34,184 bases of DNA from Vicinamibacterales bacterium (GTDB lineage Bacteria; Acidobacteriota; Vicinamibacteria; Vicinamibacterales; UBA8438): positions 1 to 34,184 of the forward strand of contig JAPYUM010000041.1 of NCBI GenBank assembly GCA_029940535.1. The letters are read 5' to 3'. A program made the position numbers and the translations under genes. Numbering within the stretch: position 1 is the stretch's first letter; every line of letters begins with the position of its first letter. The notes under the pieces were generated by a model. That model saw only the letters and a list, made by a program, of their open reading frames with translations. It was not told the origin of the DNA and did not search any database. Positions 31,734 through 34,184 of this stretch are shown here, piece after piece.

Positions 31734-32198
31734 ATGGAAGTTACCGTCGAGTGTCATCAGTGCGGCAGCTCGCTCCCGGTCGAGGCGACTGACACATCCC
31801 TCCAGATCAACTGTGGCCGCTGCAAGCAAGCGTTTCTGCTGGGCTTCTCGGATGCGCTGCGTGCCGACGAGAAGGTCGACCAGTGTCCCGTGTGCGCGGG
31901 CGGCGACTTCTATATTCGGAAGGACTTCGATCCGAAGGTCGGGGTGAGTGTCATCGTCATCGCGGCGCTCATCAGCGCCGGGTTTTACTACTACGGGCAG
32001 GATTTGGTCGCCTACGGTGTCCTCGGCGGCGTCGCGCTGATCGACCTGGCCGTCTACAGCCGGCTCAAGGATCTCACCGTCTGCTACCGCTGCCACGCGG
32101 AGTTTCGTGGCAAGTTCGAACACACCGCCGACCCCTTCGATCTCCACACCGCCGACGAGCTCGAACCCGAATACGAACGCCAAGTCGGGAAAAGGTGA
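31734..32198 (+). CDS. Zinc-ribbon membrane protein
   Basis: 154-residue protein with two metal-binding parts. An N-terminal zinc ribbon has Cys7, Cys10, Cys27 and Cys30 (ECHQC and NCGRC). A second CxxC pair, Cys51/Cys54 (CPVC), is matched by Cys117/Cys120 (CYRC), placed on the far side of two adjacent membrane helices (about 70-86 and 91-107), so the second site would close around a membrane hairpin. The acidic tail ends in Gly-Lys-Arg. Function is unknown; it may be an assembly or regulatory partner of the membrane protein encoded just upstream. Confidence 0.78.
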   Translation: MEVTVECHQCGSSLPVEATDTSLQINCGRCKQAFLLGFSDALRADEKVDQCPVCAGGDFYIRKDFDPKVGVSVIVIAALISAGFYYYGQDLVAYGVLGGVALIDLAVYSRLKDLTVCYRCHAEFRGKFEHTADPFDLHTADELEPEYERQVGKR

Positions 32199-32204
32199 GG
32201 CCCT

Positions 32205-32235
32205 GTGGCGCAGGCCTTCGCCTGCGGTCGCACGG
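32205..32235. repeat. Interspersed repeat, shortened copy
   Basis: GTGGCGCAGGCCTTCGCCTG followed by CGGTCGCACGG repeats the first hairpin and the beginning of the second hairpin of the element at 3661-3712; the remainder is gone. It abuts the moeA stop codon, between convergent genes, the same kind of site as the full copy. Confidence 0.7.
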
Positions 32236-33444
32236 TCAAAACAGCTTCACTTCGACGGTCTCGCCTTCCTCGACGATGTCCGTCTGGGCCGGGATTTCAA
32301 TGTACCCGTCCGCCTGCGACATGCTGGTGATGTCGCCCGAGGCCTTGAACGCGGACACCGCGGTGCCATCCACCACTCGCACCGTATAGAACTGATGGCG
32401 CCCGGTAGTCGAGACGATCCGTTGTGCCGCCGGCACACAGACCGTGCGGAACCGGTGTTCCGGCAGACGGGCCAGCCGGCGCAGCACCGGCATCAGCAAC
32501 ATGTAGGCGTTTGACAAGCACGAAGTCGGATAGCCGGGCATGCCCAGCACCGGGGTGGTGCCAATGGTGCCGAAGACGGTCGGTTTGCCCGGTTTCACGG
32601 CGATGCCGTGAAAGAGGATCTCGCCTTTCCGGCGAATCACGTCGACAGTCAGGTCTCGCTCGCCCACGGAGCTGCCGCCGGAGAAGACCAGGAGGTCGTG
32701 CTCGAGACACGCGTCCACCGTGTCGCTGAGCTCATCCAGATTGTCAGGCGCCGTCGGTAGCGACACCGCCACCCCGCCGTGCTCGCGGATGACCGAGCCC
32801 AGCGTGAAGCGGTTGATGTCGTAGATCTGTCCCGGGCCGAGCGATTGCCCCGGGGCGATGATCTCGTTTCCCGTCGAGAGGATAGCGACACGCGGCTTGG
32901 CGTACACCTCGATGTTGGCGATACCCAGTGCCGCGATGGAGCCGACCCGACTCGGGGTCAGATGGTCGCCCCGCTGCAGCACCTTGGCTCCGTTTGTGAT
33001 GTCAGCGCCACGACGGCCCACGTGCTGCCGCGGGTAGACGGGGGTAAAGATGGCGACCTGGTCCTCGTTTCGACGGTCGGTTTCTTCCACCATCACCACG
33101 GCGTCGGCCCCGTCGGGCATCGGCGCGCCGGTGGCAATTTGCGTGCACTGACCGGTTACGAGGGTCTTCGACGGGATCCCACCGGTGTGCACGGTCTCGA
33201 CGCACGCCAGCAGTTGTGGCTCCATGCGGCTGGCGCCGAACGTGCTGTCCGCGACCACCGCATAGCCGTCCATTGCCGCCCGGTTGAACGGTGGTACGTC
33301 CTGGTCGGCCACCACCGGAACCGCCAGCACCCGCCCGACACTTCCTTCGAGGGGGAGGCGTTCGGTTCGGTCGAGCGGAACGGAGGCGCCCATGGCCAGC
33401 GCCAACGCTTCCGCGATCGGAATCGTGTCATGAATCGGCCGCAT
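32236..33444 (-). CDS. moeA: Molybdopterin molybdenumtransferase
   Basis: 402-residue MoeA-type enzyme that inserts molybdenum into adenylated molybdopterin. Family marks: FNRAAMDGYAV, TGAPMPDGADAVVMVEE, VAILSTGNEI, YDINRFTLGSVI, FSGGSSVGERD and GKPTVFGTIGTTPVLGMPGYP. Domain order and length are complete. ATG 33444 is listed; GTG 33459 would overlap the moaB stop by one base (TAGTG), as seen elsewhere in this genome, and is a real alternative. It forms an operon with moaB. Molybdoenzymes must be encoded elsewhere. Confidence 0.94.
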   Translation of the reverse strand: MRPIHDTIPIAEALALAMGASVPLDRTERLPLEGSVGRVLAVPVVADQDVPPFNRAAMDGYAVVADSTFGASRMEPQLLACVETVHTGGIPSKTLVTGQCTQIATGAPMPDGADAVVMVEETDRRNEDQVAIFTPVYPRQHVGRRGADITNGAKVLQRGDHLTPSRVGSIAALGIANIEVYAKPRVAILSTGNEIIAPGQSLGPGQIYDINRFTLGSVIREHGGVAVSLPTAPDNLDELSDTVDACLEHDLLVFSGGSSVGERDLTVDVIRRKGEILFHGIAVKPGKPTVFGTIGTTPVLGMPGYPTSCLSNAYMLLMPVLRRLARLPEHRFRTVCVPAAQRIVSTTGRHQFYTVRVVDGTAVSAFKASGDITSMSQADGYIEIPAQTDIVEEGETVEVKLF

Positions 33445-33458
33445 CTTTGTCCCGGTCA

Positions 33459-33962
33459 CTACCGAGTGACCTCTCGCACGAGATGCCCCAACTCGGGCAG
33501 CACCAACCGGGTCATGCCCAGACGCACCGCGTTCTGCGAACCGGGCAAGGAAATCAGAATCTTGCCCCGCGCTGTCCCCGCACACGCGCGCGACAGCATT
33601 GCGGAGGGGCCGATTTCTTCGAAGCTCAGCGCGCGGAACAGCTCGCCGAAGCCGTCGATCCGCTTGTCGATCAACGCGCTGACGACTTCATAGCTACCAT
33701 CTCGTCGGCTGATGCCGGTGCCTCCGGTCGTAATGACCGCCTGCACCGCCTCGGTATCGAGTTGTCGCTCGATCGCCCCGCCGAGGGTGGACGGTTCGTC
33801 CGGCACGATCGCATGCCCCAGCACCTCGTGGCCGTCGCTCATGAGCAGCTCCCGCAGCAATCGCCCACCGGTGTTGTTCTCTTCGGTGCGTGTGTCGCTC
33901 ACGGTCAGCACATAGCATCGGATGTGGGTCGGTGAGGCGGCGCGGTGTTCCTGGTGACTCAT
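33459..33962 (-). CDS. moaB: Molybdenum cofactor biosynthesis protein MoaB/MogA
   Basis: 167-residue MPT adenylyltransferase-type protein. Marks: YVLTVSDTRTEENNTGG, ITTGGTGISRRDGSYE and SLPGSQNAVRLGM, which surround the pterin and nucleotide sites. It adenylates molybdopterin before metal insertion by MoeA, encoded directly downstream. ATG 33962 is preferred to ATG 34034: the longer form adds 24 Pro/Thr-rich residues and would leave only six bases to the divergent GH3 start. MoaB and MogA cannot be separated firmly by sequence. Confidence 0.9.
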   Translation of the reverse strand: MSHQEHRAASPTHIRCYVLTVSDTRTEENNTGGRLLRELLMSDGHEVLGHAIVPDEPSTLGGAIERQLDTEAVQAVITTGGTGISRRDGSYEVVSALIDKRIDGFGELFRALSFEEIGPSAMLSRACAGTARGKILISLPGSQNAVRLGMTRLVLPELGHLVREVTR

Positions 33963-34040
33963 CCGCAAGATGATAACTGGTGTCGCCTCCGTTGGTTTGG
34001 GCGATGGCGTGATCGTTGGTGTTTGGTCTACCATCCGAGC

Positions 34041-34184
34041 GTGCGTCCCCTTGTTGGTGTCATCCTCGGCTGCGTGGCCGCGGCCGCGCTGCTCACGGCC
34101 GCTCCGATGCCGCCTCAGCTAGACGCGCCCGCCGCCCGCTGGGTGACGGCGACGCTCGAGGCGATGACGCTCGACCAGAAGATC
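34041..34184 (+). CDS. GH3-type glycoside hydrolase, N-terminal fragment (cut by window end)
   Basis: GTG 34041 opens a frame of 48 codons running to the window edge. It encodes a signal peptide-like start (LVGVILGCVAAAALLTAA, with a Cys that might be lipidated) followed by ARWVTATLEAMTLDQKI. The last part matches the first helix of GH3 beta-glucosidases and beta-N-acetylhexosaminidases (typically ...LxxMTLEEKIGQ). Activity and full length cannot be seen. It diverges from moaB with a 78-base gap. Confidence 0.65.
   Translation, partial: MRPLVGVILGCVAAAALLTAAPMPPQLDAPAARWVTATLEAMTLDQKI

Noticed and set aside
1-34184. CRISPR array, transposase, integrase or prophage genes
   Set aside because: No regularly spaced repeats and no recombinase or phage motifs were found on either strand.

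Overview
The window is GC-rich bacterial chromosome with about 35 densely packed genes, many in overlapping operons. I infer a Gram-negative, probably an acidobacterium of the Vicinamibacteria type. The signs are an outer-membrane beta-barrel and a TonB receptor with an N-terminal carboxypeptidase-regulatory-like domain, a DUF6152-like secreted protein, futalosine-pathway menaquinone synthesis (MqnE), a GH3 start, and a cloverleaf-like interspersed repeat. The taxon is inference; no rRNA gene is present.

Layout. 1-2715 (+): a metal module of a two-domain multicopper oxidase (cut by the window edge), a ZIP transporter carrying an extra extracytoplasmic domain, and a small cupredoxin. 2761-3628 (+): two coupled genes of unknown function, then an interspersed repeat. 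3772-8295 (-): a four-gene run of rmuC, an aminotransferase, a CaiB-type CoA transferase and an outer-membrane beta-barrel. 8413-13995 (+): the most notable block, a sulfur-relay cluster of cysteine synthase-rhodanese fusion, JAMM peptidase, CysO-like sulfur carrier, E1-rhodanese, Rrf2 regulator, cysteine desulfurase and A-type Fe-S carrier. It looks like a complete thiocarboxylate route to cysteine joined to Fe-S assembly. 14122-18740 (+): trehalose-6-phosphate synthase, a Tat-exported thiamine-diphosphate enzyme, an unknown gene and a cytochrome c. 18902-21656 (-): an XRE regulator coupled to a membrane protein behind an AT-rich promoter island, a small membrane protein, otsB and a DUF6152-like gene.

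21720-28793: a corrinoid-uptake region. On the minus strand a cobalamin riboswitch precedes btuD, btuC and btuF, followed by a TonB receptor and a membrane protein. At its far edge lie decayed genes (a response-regulator fragment and a PepSY-type gene with an in-frame stop). A direct repeat, CTGAAG-N5-CTGAAG, occurs both before the regulator fragment and before the receptor gene, which suggests remains of a two-component regulon. 28971-32198 (+): mqnE, a Mn-type superoxide dismutase, a membrane protein and a zinc-ribbon membrane protein. 32236-33962 (-): moeA and moaB. The window ends in the first 48 codons of a divergent GH3-type glycosidase.

The strongest candidates for less-described biology are the sulfur cluster, whose carrier ends in Gly-Gly-Gly-Trp-Ser rather than a free Gly-Gly; the paired CTGAAG boxes linked to a dying regulator; the short leader ORF between the riboswitch and btuD; and the exported ThDP enzyme.
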